In this document: positions 8,644-16,914 of the stretch, one piece after another
Layout of the letters: each line of letters opens with the position of its first letter
Position numbering within the stretch: position 1 is the stretch's first letter
NCBI GenBank assembly: GCA_963717745.1
Contig: CAVQXJ010000008.1
Span: 372,001 to 436,000 of the forward strand
Reading direction: 5' to 3'
Length of the DNA stretch: 64,000 nucleotides
From: JACCXG01 sp963717745
GTDB taxonomy: Bacteria > Acidobacteriota > Vicinamibacteria > Vicinamibacterales > 2-12-FULL-66-21
Translations under genes and position numbers: made by a program
Notes under the pieces: model-generated
Database searches by the model: none
What the model saw: the letters and a program-made list of their open reading frames with translations, nothing else
What the model was told of the DNA's origin: nothing

Positions 8644-8937
8644 ATGAACCGCGGGCGTTTCGGATGGCGAATCCTTCTGATGTGGGTGCTGCTGGCCGCC
8701 GGTCCGGCGCTGGCGACGATCGACGCGCAACCGCCGGCGCCCAAGGCGGCCACGGATGAATTCGTGCCGGTGGACCAGCTGCCGCCCCAGGAGCAGCTGC
8801 CCGCCGCGCCGCTGCTGATCGCCGCGTATTCGGTGGCGTGGCTGGCGGTGGCCGGATATCTGTTCTCGATCTGGCGGCGCCTCGACCGCGTCGATCGCGA
8901 TATCGCCGAAGTGGGCCGCCGCCTGCCTCGCACATGA
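8644..8937 (+). CDS. CcmD-family small membrane protein with signal peptide
   Basis: 97 residues: a cleavable-looking N-terminal signal (WRILLMWVLLAAGPALATIDA), a Pro-rich periplasmic linker, then APLLIAAYSVAWLAVAGYLF and SIWRRLDRVDRDIAEVGRRL. The last part matches the single helix plus basic tail of CcmD, which anchors CcmE to CcmC. It is longer than the usual 50-70 residue CcmD because of the signal and linker. It overlaps the next gene by 4 nt (ATGA). Confidence 0.8.
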   Translation: MNRGRFGWRILLMWVLLAAGPALATIDAQPPAPKAATDEFVPVDQLPPQEQLPAAPLLIAAYSVAWLAVAGYLFSIWRRLDRVDRDIAEVGRRLPRT

Positions 8938-9215
8938 CCGGCGCGCACTTCATCTTCATTCCCGCGGTCCTGGTCATCGGCATCGTCATCGGATGGATTC
9001 TGGGGGCCCGAGCCGCACAGGATGCTTTTGCTGTCGAGCTCAGGCGGCGCGAAGAGCGCGCGGCTCGGGGTCAAATCCCAAGCTCCAAATCCCAAGCTCC
9101 AACCACTCCCAAATCCCAAATCCCAACGCCAACTCCGAACGACCAAATCCCAAAGGCAACTGCCAACGGCCAACTCCCAACGCCAACTCCCAACGCCAAC
9201 TCTCAGAAATCGTAA
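8934..9215 (+). CDS. Small membrane protein with a repeat-encoded C-terminal tail
   Basis: 93 residues: a transmembrane helix FIFIPAVLVIGIVIGWILGA (about 6-25) and a short charged helix AQDAFAVELRRREERAARG. From residue 47 the sequence is a low-complexity QIPSSKSQAPTTPKSQIP...TPTPN tail. That tail is the translation of repeat family A (9070-9320), so the repeat has supplied the C-terminus and stop codon. The native protein is probably about 46 residues and a ccm-operon accessory protein. The start is the ATG in ATGA overlapping the ccmD-like stop. Confidence 0.7.
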   Translation: MTGAHFIFIPAVLVIGIVIGWILGARAAQDAFAVELRRREERAARGQIPSSKSQAPTTPKSQIPTPTPNDQIPKATANGQLPTPTPNANSQKS

Positions 9216-9320
9216 ACCGCTGCGAAGAGCTGGAATTGGAGTTTGGTGCTTGGGGATTCGACTTGGGATTTGGACGTTGGGAGTGGTTGGGATTTGGGAT
9301 TTGGAGCTTTGGGATTTGAC
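9070..9320. repeat. Repeat family A copy 1, composite inverted repeat
   Basis: 251 bp. It begins GTCAAATCCCAAGCTCCAAA and ends with the near reverse complement (GGAGCTTTGGGATTTGAC). Both halves are built from variants of TCCCAAA/CCAACTCCCAA words. It lies between converging genes and overlaps the 3' end of the small membrane protein gene; the opposite gene stops 3 bp beyond its right end. Confidence 0.9.
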
Positions 9321-9322
9321 GA

Positions 9323-10054
9323 CTAGCGCCCAATAGCCAGCCGATTCGCGAGGCTTTGCGGCAGACCTGCCGAGGAGATCCGCTTCTGCGCGGCGCTGAT
9401 ATCGTACTGCACCCGGCGCAGCTCCATCGATCCGGCGGTGTCGTAGACCGAGAAGGCGGCGCGCGGGTCGCCGTCGCGGGGCTGACCGACCGAGCCCGGG
9501 TTGATCAGATACCGGACGTTGGGATCGAAGGTGACCGTCAGCGGCTCGACGTCCGGAATGTCCCCGGTCAGGGTGACGCCGTTCATGGTGAAGATGACCG
9601 GCAGGTGGGTATGCCCGAACAGGCAGACCGGCCGGGTCGCGGTCTGAAGCGAGCGGTGCGCATCGAGGGCGTCGAAGATGTAGTGGTCTTCGTCGAACGG
9701 CGCGCCGTGGCAGATTTCGAGCTGCTCGTCGATTTCGGTCGGCCCTTGCGGCAGCTGTCGCAGGTATTCGCGATACTCGGGGCCGAGCTGCTGGTAGGTC
9801 CACGCGGCCGCGAATCGCGCCACCTGATTGAAATTCGACCCGTCATCGAGGCCGCAGGCGGCTTTGTCGTGATTGCCGCGGATGACCGCCATCGGGTCGA
9901 GGCCGCGGACGCGGTCGATGACGGCGTTCGGCGCGCCGCCGTAGCCGACCAGGTCGCCGAGCACGAGCGCACGGTCCCAGGGCGGCGCGGCGGCGAGCAC
10001 CGCCTCGAGGGCGTCGATGTTGGCGTGAATGTCGGAAAGAATCAGATACCGCAC
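9323..10054 (-). CDS. Metallophosphoesterase (YfcE/MJ0936-like phosphodiesterase)
   Basis: 243-residue calcineurin-like phosphoesterase. It holds the five metal-binding motifs: DIHANIDALEAV near the N-terminus, GDLVGYGGAPN, GNHDKAA, an ICHGAPF loop, and GHTHLPV, followed by NPGSVGQPRDGDPRAAF. That layout matches the small DNA/phosphodiester-cleaving family. The start is GTG at 10054, just before RYLILSDIHAN; the upstream in-frame extension overlaps aroK and looks non-coding. The substrate is unknown. Confidence 0.88.
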   Translation of the reverse strand: MRYLILSDIHANIDALEAVLAAAPPWDRALVLGDLVGYGGAPNAVIDRVRGLDPMAVIRGNHDKAACGLDDGSNFNQVARFAAAWTYQQLGPEYREYLRQLPQGPTEIDEQLEICHGAPFDEDHYIFDALDAHRSLQTATRPVCLFGHTHLPVIFTMNGVTLTGDIPDVEPLTVTFDPNVRYLINPGSVGQPRDGDPRAAFSVYDTAGSMELRRVQYDISAAQKRISSAGLPQSLANRLAIGR

Positions 10055-10073
10055 GTTTCGTTCGCCTGGGGGA

Positions 10074-10577
10074 TCACATCCGAGCGATGCGATCGACGAT
10101 CTGCTCGGCGATCGCCTCGGCCGGCGCGGCGCCCGCGTCGATCCGCACGTGCGCCTGGGCATAGGCGGCCTGCCGGACGGCGAACAGCCGCTCCATCTGG
10201 GCGCGGTCGGCGGCAAGCGGACGCCGCCCGTCGGCGGGCACCCGGGCGATCAACAGGTCGAAAGGCACGTCCAGCCAGACTGAAACCCCGTCGAGATTCA
10301 TCGCGGCACGATTCTCCGCATCCATGAACGTTCCACCGCCGGTGGCGACGACCGCGTGGCGCATCGGCAGCAACAGCTTCACAATCTCGCGCTCGACGCC
10401 GCGGAAGTAGGGCTCACCCTGGCGCGCGAAGATTTCGGCGATCGTCCGCCGCTCGCGTGCTTCGATCAGCTCGTCGACATCCTCGGCGCGCCAGCCGAGA
10501 CGGGCGGCGACGGCGCGCGCCACCGTGCTCTTGCCAGCCGCCATGAACCCGACCAGGTAAATCTTATCGACCGTCAC
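10074..10577 (-). CDS. aroK: Shikimate kinase
   Basis: 167 residues; phosphorylates shikimate to shikimate-3-phosphate with ATP. Walker A is GFMAAGKSTVARAVA. The shikimate-binding residues are DVDELIEARERRTIAEIF and the FRGVEREIV arginine, plus the glycine triplet VVATGGGTF. The LID arginine lies in PADGRRPLAADR. The GTG start at 10577 overlaps the aroA 3' end by 14 nt, so aroA-aroK form a two-gene operon for consecutive pathway steps in reverse order. Confidence 0.95.
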   Translation of the reverse strand: MTVDKIYLVGFMAAGKSTVARAVAARLGWRAEDVDELIEARERRTIAEIFARQGEPYFRGVEREIVKLLLPMRHAVVATGGGTFMDAENRAAMNLDGVSVWLDVPFDLLIARVPADGRRPLAADRAQMERLFAVRQAAYAQAHVRIDAGAAPAEAIAEQIVDRIARM

Positions 10578-11885
10578 CGGGCGTCGTGAGCCGCTCGAGC
10601 TCCAGGAAAAACCCCGGATACGAGACGTCGACCGCGCCTGCGCCGGCAATGGTCGTGGGCGCGGACGCGCCGCAGGCGGCGATGGCGAAGGCCATCGCGA
10701 GACGGTGGTCGTTGGCCGCGTCCACGGTGACGTCGCCGCGCGAGCGGCCTGGCGTCGATCCGGAAGCCGTCGGGGTACTCGGTGATGTCGGCGCCCATCG
10801 CGCGGAATCCGCGGGCGAGCGCGCTGATCCGGTCGCTCTCTTTCACCCGGAGCTCGGCGGCGCCGCGGACCTCCATCGTCGACCCCTCGGGCAGCAGGGC
10901 GCCGAGCGCCCCGAGCGCCGGCAGCTCGTCGATCACCGCCGGCACTTCGTCGGGTGCAATCGTGAAGCTGCGGGGGGTGGCGCAGGCGATCGTCACGCGC
11001 CCAATCGGCTCGTTTGCGTCTTCGTGCTCGACCGTCACTTCGACCGTGGCGCCGGCCCGGCGCAGGATGTCCAGAAGGGCGGTCCGTGACGGATTGAGGC
11101 CGACGCCCTCGATGTGGATGATGCTGCCGGGGGTTGCCGCGGCCAGAGCGCCCCAGAAGGCGGCGCCTGAGATGTCTCCCGGGACCTTCACGGTTCGGCC
11201 GGTCAGGGGCTGTCCCCCCTCGAGGCTGACCTGAAGGCCGTCGCGGTCCACGGCGACGCCGAACGCCGACAGGGCCCGCTCCGTATGATCCCGGGTGGCC
11301 GCGGGTTCGATCACGACCGTTCGACCGCTCGCGTGGAGGCCGGCCAGGAGGACGCTGCTCTTCACCTGTGCACTCGGCACGTCCGGCCGGTACGTGATGC
11401 CGCGCAGCGGCGCGCCGTCGATGGTGAGGGGAGGCCGGCCGTCGGCCGACTGGATGCTCGCTCCCATCTCGGTCAGCGGCGCCATTACGCGGCGCATCGG
11501 GCGGCGGCTCAGCGACGCGTCGCCGACGACGACCGTACGAAATGGATGCGCGGCGAGCCAGGCCCGCGAGCAGCCGCATCGTGGTCCCGGAGTTCGCCGC
11601 GTCCACCGGCTCCGGCGCTTCGGAAAGGCCGTGCAGGCCGCGCCCGCGGATTTCGACGGTGCCCCCCGCCGAGACGATGGGGACGCCGAGCGCCCGCAGG
11701 CAGGCCAACGTGGCGGCACAGTCGGCGCCGGACGAGTAGCCGGCGATCCGGGTGGTGCCGTCGGCGATCGCGCCGAGCAGGGCGTAACGGTGTGAGATGG
11801 ATTTGTCGCCGGGGACCTGCACGCGGCCGGACGCCCGCTGCGCGGGGCGGACCAGCGCGGCATCGACGGACGCGCGGAGCATCAT
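10564..11885 (-). CDS. aroA: EPSP synthase (two frame breaks as assembled)
   Basis: 3-phosphoshikimate 1-carboxyvinyltransferase. The N-terminus has RVQVPGDKSISHRYALLGAI and the PEP/shikimate-site ANSGTTMRLLAGL. The frame then shifts near 11557; the middle (DASLSRRPMRRVMAPLTEMG, PSAQVKSSVLLAGLHA, GDISGAAFWGALAA, RVKESDRISALARGF) is in a second frame. It shifts again near 10745 to give VTVDAANDHRLAMAFAIAAC and YPGFFLELERL in a third frame, ending at 10564. All core motifs are intact, each break needs one base, and aroK follows in good order, so sequencing error is more likely than a pseudogene. Start ATG at 11885 or the adjacent in-frame ATG at 11882. Confidence 0.88.
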
Positions 11886-11888
11886 GGC

Positions 11889-11894
11889 ACTATA
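11889..11894 (-). promoter_or_regulatory. Candidate -10 element for aroA-aroK
   Basis: TATAGT on the minus strand lies 6 nt before the second of two adjacent aroA ATG codons (11882). There is no Shine-Dalgarno. This fits leaderless transcription starting at or next to the start codon. Confidence 0.35.
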
Positions 11895-12012
11895 GCATTC
11901 GCCATCTTGAACGGATCCGGTTTAGTATGTTATTCACTCGCGTGCGTTTCGAGCCCGCCCTCACACTCTTGCCGGCGTTCCGCACCCCCAGCGCCGGGTT
12001 CGAATTGCCTGC

Positions 12013-12456
12013 ATGCTGACGCGCGGCGGGACCGTCCGACTCCAGATCCACAGTAATTTCGAGCTGGTGGACTTCGTCCAGGTGGTGAGCGACCGCATGG
12101 GCCAGCTCGCCGGCCTCGACGAGGACGCGGTCCACTGGATCGGCGTGGCGGTCCGCGAGTCGGTCATCAACGCCATCAAGCACGGCAACCGCGAGGACTA
12201 CGGCAAGATCGTCACCGTCGAGTTCGCGATGGCGCCCTCGACCGACCCGAACGAGCTGGTGGTGCGGGTCCTCGATCAGGGCGAAGGCTTCGACCCCGAC
12301 GAAGTCGCCGATCCCCTTGCCCCGGAAAACATTCTCAAGTCGAGCGGCCGCGGCATCTTTTTCATGCGCAACTTCATGGACGACGTGACCCTCAAGCGCG
12401 GAGCCGAGGGGGGCATGGAAGTGCGCATGGTCAAGAAGCTGGCGACCGGTGCCTGA
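12013..12456 (+). CDS. RsbW/SpoIIAB-like serine kinase, anti-sigma-type ATPase
   Basis: 147-residue GHKL ATPase domain alone. The N-box is VAVRESVINAIKHGN, the G1 box is VLDQGEGFDPDEV, and the G2-like box is SGRGIFFMRNFMDDVTLKR. Stand-alone domains of this kind are anti-sigma-factor or anti-anti-sigma kinases in partner-switching signalling. No STAS partner or sigma factor is adjacent in this window, so the target is unknown. The ending overlaps the next gene by 8 nt. The intergenic 11886-12012 separates it from divergent aroA. Confidence 0.85.
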   Translation: MLTRGGTVRLQIHSNFELVDFVQVVSDRMGQLAGLDEDAVHWIGVAVRESVINAIKHGNREDYGKIVTVEFAMAPSTDPNELVVRVLDQGEGFDPDEVADPLAPENILKSSGRGIFFMRNFMDDVTLKRGAEGGMEVRMVKKLATGA

Positions 12457-13281
12457 TCGGCTGCCGCCCCTCTATCTCGCCACGGCCATCGAGGCGGTCA
12501 TCCGCGCCGGCCAGGTGCAGCTGTCCCGGTTCGGCACCGACATGCGGGTCGACAAGAAGGGCGCCATCGACCTGGTCACCGAGATCGATGTCCAGATCGA
12601 GCGCGAGTTCCGCGAGATGATTGCCGGGCGCTTTCCCGAGCACGTGGTGCTCGGCGAGGAGTTCGAGTTCCAGCGGCGATCGCGACGCCACGCCCCCGTT
12701 CTGCTGGGTGTTCGATCCGATCGACGGCACCACCAACTACGCCCACGGCCTGCCGATCTTCTGTTCCTCGCTGGCGCTCGAGATCGACGGCGAGATCGTG
12801 GTCGGCGCCGTCTACGATCCGACGCGCCGTGAGCTCTTCACCGCCGAGCGCGGCCACGGCGCGTGGCTGAACGGCAGCCCGCTGCGGGTGTCGTCGGCCG
12901 ACGACGTTGATCGACTCGCTGCTCGTCACCGGCTTCCATTACGGTATTCAGCGTGATCCGGAAGAGCTGGTCAGCCTGTTCCGGGAGTTCATCACGCGCT
13001 CGCGGGCGGTCCGGCGGCTCGGTTCGGCGGCGCTCGACATGTGCTACGTCGGGGCCGGCCGGTTCGACGGCTACTGGGAATCGAAGATCCAGCCCTGGGA
13101 CGTGGCGGCCGGCGCGCTGATCGTCGCCGAGGCCGGCGGCCGGGTCAGCACGATCAGCGGCGACCTGTTCCGCTCGCGCGCCGGCAGCGTGATCGCCACC
13201 AACGGTCGGATCCACGACCTCATGTTGGAAGTCATCAACGGCTTCAGTGATGGACGGCGTGCTCCAAACAGGACGCAGTGA
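12449..13281 (+). CDS. Inositol monophosphatase family protein (two frame breaks as assembled)
   Basis: Mg-dependent sugar/inositol phosphatase (SuhB/CysQ superfamily). It reads GTG-start MPDRLPPLYLATAIEAVIRA with DLVTEIDVQIEREF and LGEEF, shifts frame near 12675 into CWVFDPIDGTTNYAHGLPIF (the metal-binding DPIDGTTN motif), and shifts again near 12904 into DSLLVTGFHYGIQRD and WDVAAGALIVAEAGG (second metal site WD). All three segments are collinear with the family. Each break needs one or two bases. The start overlaps the RsbW-like gene. The substrate could be inositol-1-phosphate, fructose-1,6-bisphosphate or histidinol phosphate. Confidence 0.85.
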
Positions 13282-13296
13282 CATCCTCTGAAGACA

Positions 13297-13434
13297 TGGC
13301 CAAAGTGCCAAGAATGCCAAAATTGCCAAAATTCTAAAGAGTCGGCCACGTTCGTCGGCCTGGCCAGGATGCCAGTCATTAGCTCGTTCGAATGATTGTT
13401 GGCGCTCTTGGCACTCTTGGCAGTCTTGGCAATG
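13297..13434. repeat. Repeat family F: inverted TGCCAAAA / CTTGGCA words
   Basis: The left arm (13297-13336) is a run of GCCAAAGTGCCAAGAATGCC-type words. The right arm (13399-13434) holds TTGGCGCTCTTGGCACTCTT and further TTGGCA words, its approximate reverse complement. It fills the gap between the phosphatase and the beta-barrel gene; nothing else is seen in that gap. Confidence 0.75.
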
Positions 13435-13524
13435 TCTAGGGTCTCCCCGTGTGGCATCGTTCCTGCTGAACCACTACCGAATGCGGGCCGCGCATGAGCC
13501 GTCGGTACCCGCGACACGGAGATT

Positions 13525-14265
13525 GTGATGATGACACTTCGAAACGTTCTTCACTGCGCGTCAGCCGCGGCGCTGCTGGCGATGACCGCCGCCGTTCCTG
13601 CGCAGGCGCAGGTCCGGCAGGTCTCTTCGGGCAATAACGCGATCGGATTCAACGTCGGCTTCTTCTCGGTCAAGGGCTTCGACTCCCGGGTCGACGACGA
13701 TGTCCTGGTCGCGGATTTGTCTCAAGGAGCGTTCTCGCTCGCCTTCGATCCGAAGGACTTCAGCGGTGTCACGTTCGGCGGCGAATTTCTGATCGGCCTC
13801 GGCCAGTACCTCGAGGCTGGGATCGGGGCCGGCTTCTACCAGCGCACCGTGCCGAGCCTCTACGATCAGAAGGTCCGCGACGACGGCGCCGAGCTCGAAC
13901 AGGATCTCAAGCTGCGGATCATCCCGGTCAGCGCCACGGTTCGGTTCCTTCCGGTCGGCCGCGGCGGCGTCGAGCCGTACGTCGGCGCCGGCATCGGCGC
14001 GTTCAACTGGCGCTACAGCGAGGTCGGCGAGTTCATTGACACCGAGGGGTTCACCTTCACCGACCGGTTCGTCGGCAGCGGCACCACCGCCGGCCCGATC
14101 GTCCTCGGCGGCATCCGGTTCCCGGTGGCCGACGTGTGGAAAATCGGCGGGGAAGTGCGCTACCAGAAGGCCGAGGGCAAGGGCCTGCTCGACAAGGATT
14201 TCCTCGCCGACAAGATCGATCTCGGCGGATTGACCATTAACTTCACGGCTCACGTGAGGTTCTAA
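13525..14265 (+). CDS. Outer-membrane beta-barrel protein (OmpA/OmpW-like fold)
   Basis: 246 residues with an N-terminal signal (HCASAAALLAMTAAVPAQAQ). Repeated amphipathic strand patterns follow: AIGFNVGFFSVKGF, TFGGEFLIGLGQYLEAGIGA, LRIIPVSATVRFLP, VEPYVGAGIGAFNWRY and GPIVLGGIRFPVADVWKIGG. It ends in the aromatic outer-membrane signature TINFTAHVRF. The specific function is unknown. Its stop codon is followed immediately by repeat A copy 2. A longer spacing from the upstream gene suggests its own promoter. Confidence 0.85.
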   Translation: MMMTLRNVLHCASAAALLAMTAAVPAQAQVRQVSSGNNAIGFNVGFFSVKGFDSRVDDDVLVADLSQGAFSLAFDPKDFSGVTFGGEFLIGLGQYLEAGIGAGFYQRTVPSLYDQKVRDDGAELEQDLKLRIIPVSATVRFLPVGRGGVEPYVGAGIGAFNWRYSEVGEFIDTEGFTFTDRFVGSGTTAGPIVLGGIRFPVADVWKIGGEVRYQKAEGKGLLDKDFLADKIDLGGLTINFTAHVRF

Positions 14266-14432
14266 GTCAAATCCCAAGCTCCAAATCCCAAGCTCCAACC
14301 ACGCCCAACTCCCAAATCCCAACCTAACTCTCAATCGCGAGAGTGGGGTTGGGATTTGAGAATTGGGATTTAGATTTGGGAGTTGGGATTTGGGAGTGGT
14401 TGGGATTTGGGATTTGGAGCTTGGGATTTGAC
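14266..14432. repeat. Repeat family A copy 2
   Basis: 167 bp between converging genes, starting on the base after the beta-barrel stop codon. It begins GTCAAATCCCAAGCTCCAAA and ends TTTGGAGCTTGGGATTTGAC, nearly exact inverted ends. Confidence 0.92.
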
Positions 14433-14438
14433 TCCGCG

Positions 14439-15966
14439 CTAGTCGCGCGCGCGGTACAAGGCGACTCCGCCTCCTTGCGCCACCCGCTCGAACCCGTCGA
14501 GAAAGTGCGGATCGCGCGCGGCGGCCTGGAACAGCACATCGCCCCCCTCGGCGCGCTCTTCGACCACCACCCACCTGACGAGTCCTCGCGGCCCTCGCGT
14601 CGCGGCGGAGACCCAGAGCTGCTCGTTGCCTTCCTGCAGGAAGTCCCTGACGTTCAGCCCGAGCGCGGTCAGGTCGTGCATGTAGTGCGCGAGCGACCCC
14701 ATGCTCATCATGATCGTGGTGCGATCCCAGTGCGCGCGCAGGTACTCGGTCACCGCCTGACGGCCGATCCTGTTCGCGGCATCGCGCTGCGATTCCGCGA
14801 TCATCGGCGCGCGTGGGTCGAAGAGCGACGACTGCATCACGACCCATCCCAGGACCGCAGCCGCCGCGACGATCCGCAGAGGCTTCAGCAATGTGCCGAT
14901 CCCAACCGCGGTGATCGCCGCGCACGCCGCCACCAGCGGCAGGCCGTAGCGGATCCGCAGCGGGTGCCCTTGATAGAAGGCGTACCACGGGACCATGGCG
15001 GCGCCGGCCAGGGCCAGGACCAGCAACAACGGAGCACGATCGCGGCTGCGCGCGACTGCCACGCCGATCAGCGCAAGGCTGACATATGCCGGCCAGATCC
15101 AGGCGCTTCCCGACAGCAGCTCCACGCTGTCACGCACCTGCGCGAACGCAAGGGCGGCGTTGCCGAGGGCCTCGTTTTCGGGCACGAAGAATCCTGCCGG
15201 CACGAACCAGGTGCCGGTCGTCCACCGGCTGTTGGCGCTGAACAGGACCAACGCGATCGCCGGATAGAGCGCGACGCGACCGGTGCGCCGGAGCGTCTCG
15301 CCGGGCGGCAGCCCCTGGCGGAGCAGCGCCAGCGCAGGCCAGCCCCAGCAGCGCCGCGCAGATCGGCCAGGCTTCGTATCGCGTCATGCAGGCGGCGACA
15401 ATCGCCCATCCCGCGGCACGCGATCCGGACAGTCCGCGCGCCGCGACCCACTCCGCCGTGTACATCACCGCCAGCATGCAGGTGCCGATCAGCATCGGCT
15501 CGGTCATCGGCGTGCTCTGCAGGTAGAGCAGATTGGGGTTCAGCATGAGGAGCGCCGCACCGACCGCGCCAGCCAGCACCGATCCGGTCGTGGCCGCCGT
15601 GAAGCGGGTCAGCGCCCAGGCTGCCACCGCCATGCTGCCGATCGACAGCGCGATCGCCGACGCCCCTGATCGATACCACCCGTCGACCTGCACCGGCAGC
15701 ATGTTCAGCAGGTGCGGCAGCGGCAGCCAGACCGCGCCGATTTGCTGCCAGCCCGGACAGAGGCTGTCGAGGATCCGCCGCGCCACCACGAGGTGCGCGC
15801 GCGCGTCGTAGTGGGCGAGCGCCAGACCGAGCCGCGAGTAGTACGCGGCAGCCCAGATGCCGAGCAGGAACACCGCGGCGAAGACGAGGAGCGGACCCCA
15901 GCGTTGGAGACGCGAGCTGGGTATCAAATCCCAAATCCCAAGCTCCAAATCCCAACCCACTCCCAA
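14439..15966 (-). CDS. GT39/PMT-like membrane glycosyltransferase (one frame break as assembled)
   Basis: Polytopic membrane protein of the dolichyl-phosphate-mannose-protein mannosyltransferase type. The first part has WGPLLVFAAVFLLGIWAAAY, HYDARAHLVVARRILDSLCP (acidic residues after helix 1, typical of GT-C enzymes), VWLPLPHLLNMLP and TPMTEPMLIGT. The frame breaks near 15340, and the C-terminal part continues LVLFSANSRWTTGTWFVPAG with further helices and a soluble tail ending VALYRARD. The first residues at the assigned start (MGVGWDLELGIWDL) come from repeat A copy 3, so the true start may be a non-ATG codon near 15925. The gene is bracketed by repeat A copies 2 and 3. Confidence 0.78.
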
Positions 15967-16086
15967 CCGCCAAATCCCAAATCAACCTCGAGAACCGCGT
16001 GCCAAGTTGGGACTTCTTGATGTTTGGCTTGGGTCTTGAGAGTTGGGAGTGCGTTGGAGCTCAGGATGTGGAGTTTGGGATTTGAC
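15921..16086. repeat. Repeat family A copy 3
   Basis: About 166 bp. Left words are TCAAATCCCAAATCCCAAGC and the right end is GAGTTTGGGATTTGAC. It is the only A copy between diverging genes. It overlaps the assigned N-terminus of the membrane glycosyltransferase. Confidence 0.88.
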
Positions 16087-16118
16087 GCTCTCGAAGCCAC
16101 CGACACAGTCGACTAGTC

Positions 16119-16124
16119 TACACT
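16119..16124 (+). promoter_or_regulatory. Candidate -10 element for the DedA-like gene
   Basis: TACACT ends 7 nt before the ATG at 16132. There is no clear -35 and no Shine-Dalgarno, consistent with a leaderless start. Confidence 0.3.
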
Positions 16125-16131
16125 CGACAGG

Positions 16132-16728
16132 ATGCATCGTCTGGTGGCTTGGATCCAGGGATTCGCGGGATCGCTGGGCGGGCCGGGCCTGTTCATCATC
16201 GCGTTCCTCGATTCGTCGTTTCTCTCGTTCCCCGAAGTCTGCGACGCGTTGATCGTGCTGCTGACCGTGCAGCACCCGGAGCGCATGGTCTTCTATGCGG
16301 CGGTCACGACCGCCGGGTCGGTGGCGGGGTGCTATTCCCTGTATTCGGTGGGGCGCAAGGGCGGGGAAGCCTTTCTCCGCAGGCGGTTCAACGCCCGCCA
16401 CGTCGACCGCGCGATGGCGGTGTTCCGCCGGCACGGCATGCTCTCGATCCTGGTGCCGTCGCTCCTCCCGCCGCCGATGCCCTTCAAGATTTTCGTGCTC
16501 GCCGCCGGCGTCTCGGGCATGAGAGACCGGGATTTCCTGATCGCGGCCGGCATCGGCCGGACCGCCCGTTACTTCGGTGCGGGGCTGCTGGCGCTGTGGA
16601 AGGGCCGTGAGGCGATCGACTGGCTCCACGAGAACGCCGCCGCCGTCGGCATCGTGCTGGCGGTGCTGGTGGGGATCGGCGCCGCCGTGGCGATCTGGCG
16701 GCGGCGGCGTCGCACGGCGACGCCGTAG
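16132..16728 (+). CDS. DedA/VTT-domain membrane protein (YqaA-like)
   Basis: 198-residue protein of the VTT (SNARE-associated, DedA-type) family, now linked to undecaprenyl-phosphate or phospholipid scrambling. It has FAGSLGGPGLFIIAFLDSSF, SFPEVCDALIVLLTV, TTAGSVAGCYSLYSVGRKGG, then LVPSLLPPPMPFKIFVLAAG, matching the family's re-entrant loop with Pro-rich segment. A final helix precedes a basic tail RRRRRT. Its place among glycosyltransferases fits lipid-carrier recycling, by inference. Confidence 0.85.
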   Translation: MHRLVAWIQGFAGSLGGPGLFIIAFLDSSFLSFPEVCDALIVLLTVQHPERMVFYAAVTTAGSVAGCYSLYSVGRKGGEAFLRRRFNARHVDRAMAVFRRHGMLSILVPSLLPPPMPFKIFVLAAGVSGMRDRDFLIAAGIGRTARYFGAGLLALWKGREAIDWLHENAAAVGIVLAVLVGIGAAVAIWRRRRRTATP

Positions 16729-16730
16729 GC

Positions 16731-16891
16731 CGCGGGTTCGCGGTTCGCGGGTTCGCGGGTTCGACTCGGGGGTAACCGGAAGGTCTGATGCCAATCGAAG
16801 CGTCCGGTTGCCTCGAACCAGCGGCGCCCGCGAACCCGCGAACCCGCGAACCACGGACTACGGACTACGGACAACGGACAACGGGCAGCGG
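16731..16891. repeat. Repeat families B and C: inverted GGGTTCGCG words then CGGACTACGG words
   Basis: Left arm 16731-16765 (CGCGGGTTCGCGGTTCGCGG...) and right arm 16829-16853 (CGCGAACCCGCGAACCCGCG) are inverted copies around a unique 60-bp core. Family C words at 16853-16891 follow directly. The same B-then-C order occurs at 661-835. Confidence 0.88.
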
Positions 16892-16896
16892 ACCTG

Positions 16897-16902
16897 TATA
16901 AT
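16897..16902 (+). promoter_or_regulatory. Candidate -10 element (TATAAT) for the GT2 gene
   Basis: An exact TATAAT lies 12 nt before the ATG at 16915. The -35 region falls in family C repeat and has no good match. It would give an extremely short leader without a Shine-Dalgarno. Confidence 0.45.
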
Positions 16903-16914
16903 CAGCTACTTACG

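Noticed and set aside
9070..9320. Repeat A looked at first like a CRISPR-type array
   Set aside because: There are no constant-length direct repeats or unique spacers, the words vary and invert at the centre, and no cas genes are nearby.
10564..11885. aroA as a pseudogene
   Set aside because: All catalytic motifs are intact across the three frames, the gene is part of an aroA-aroK operon, and similar single-base breaks occur in other essential genes here.
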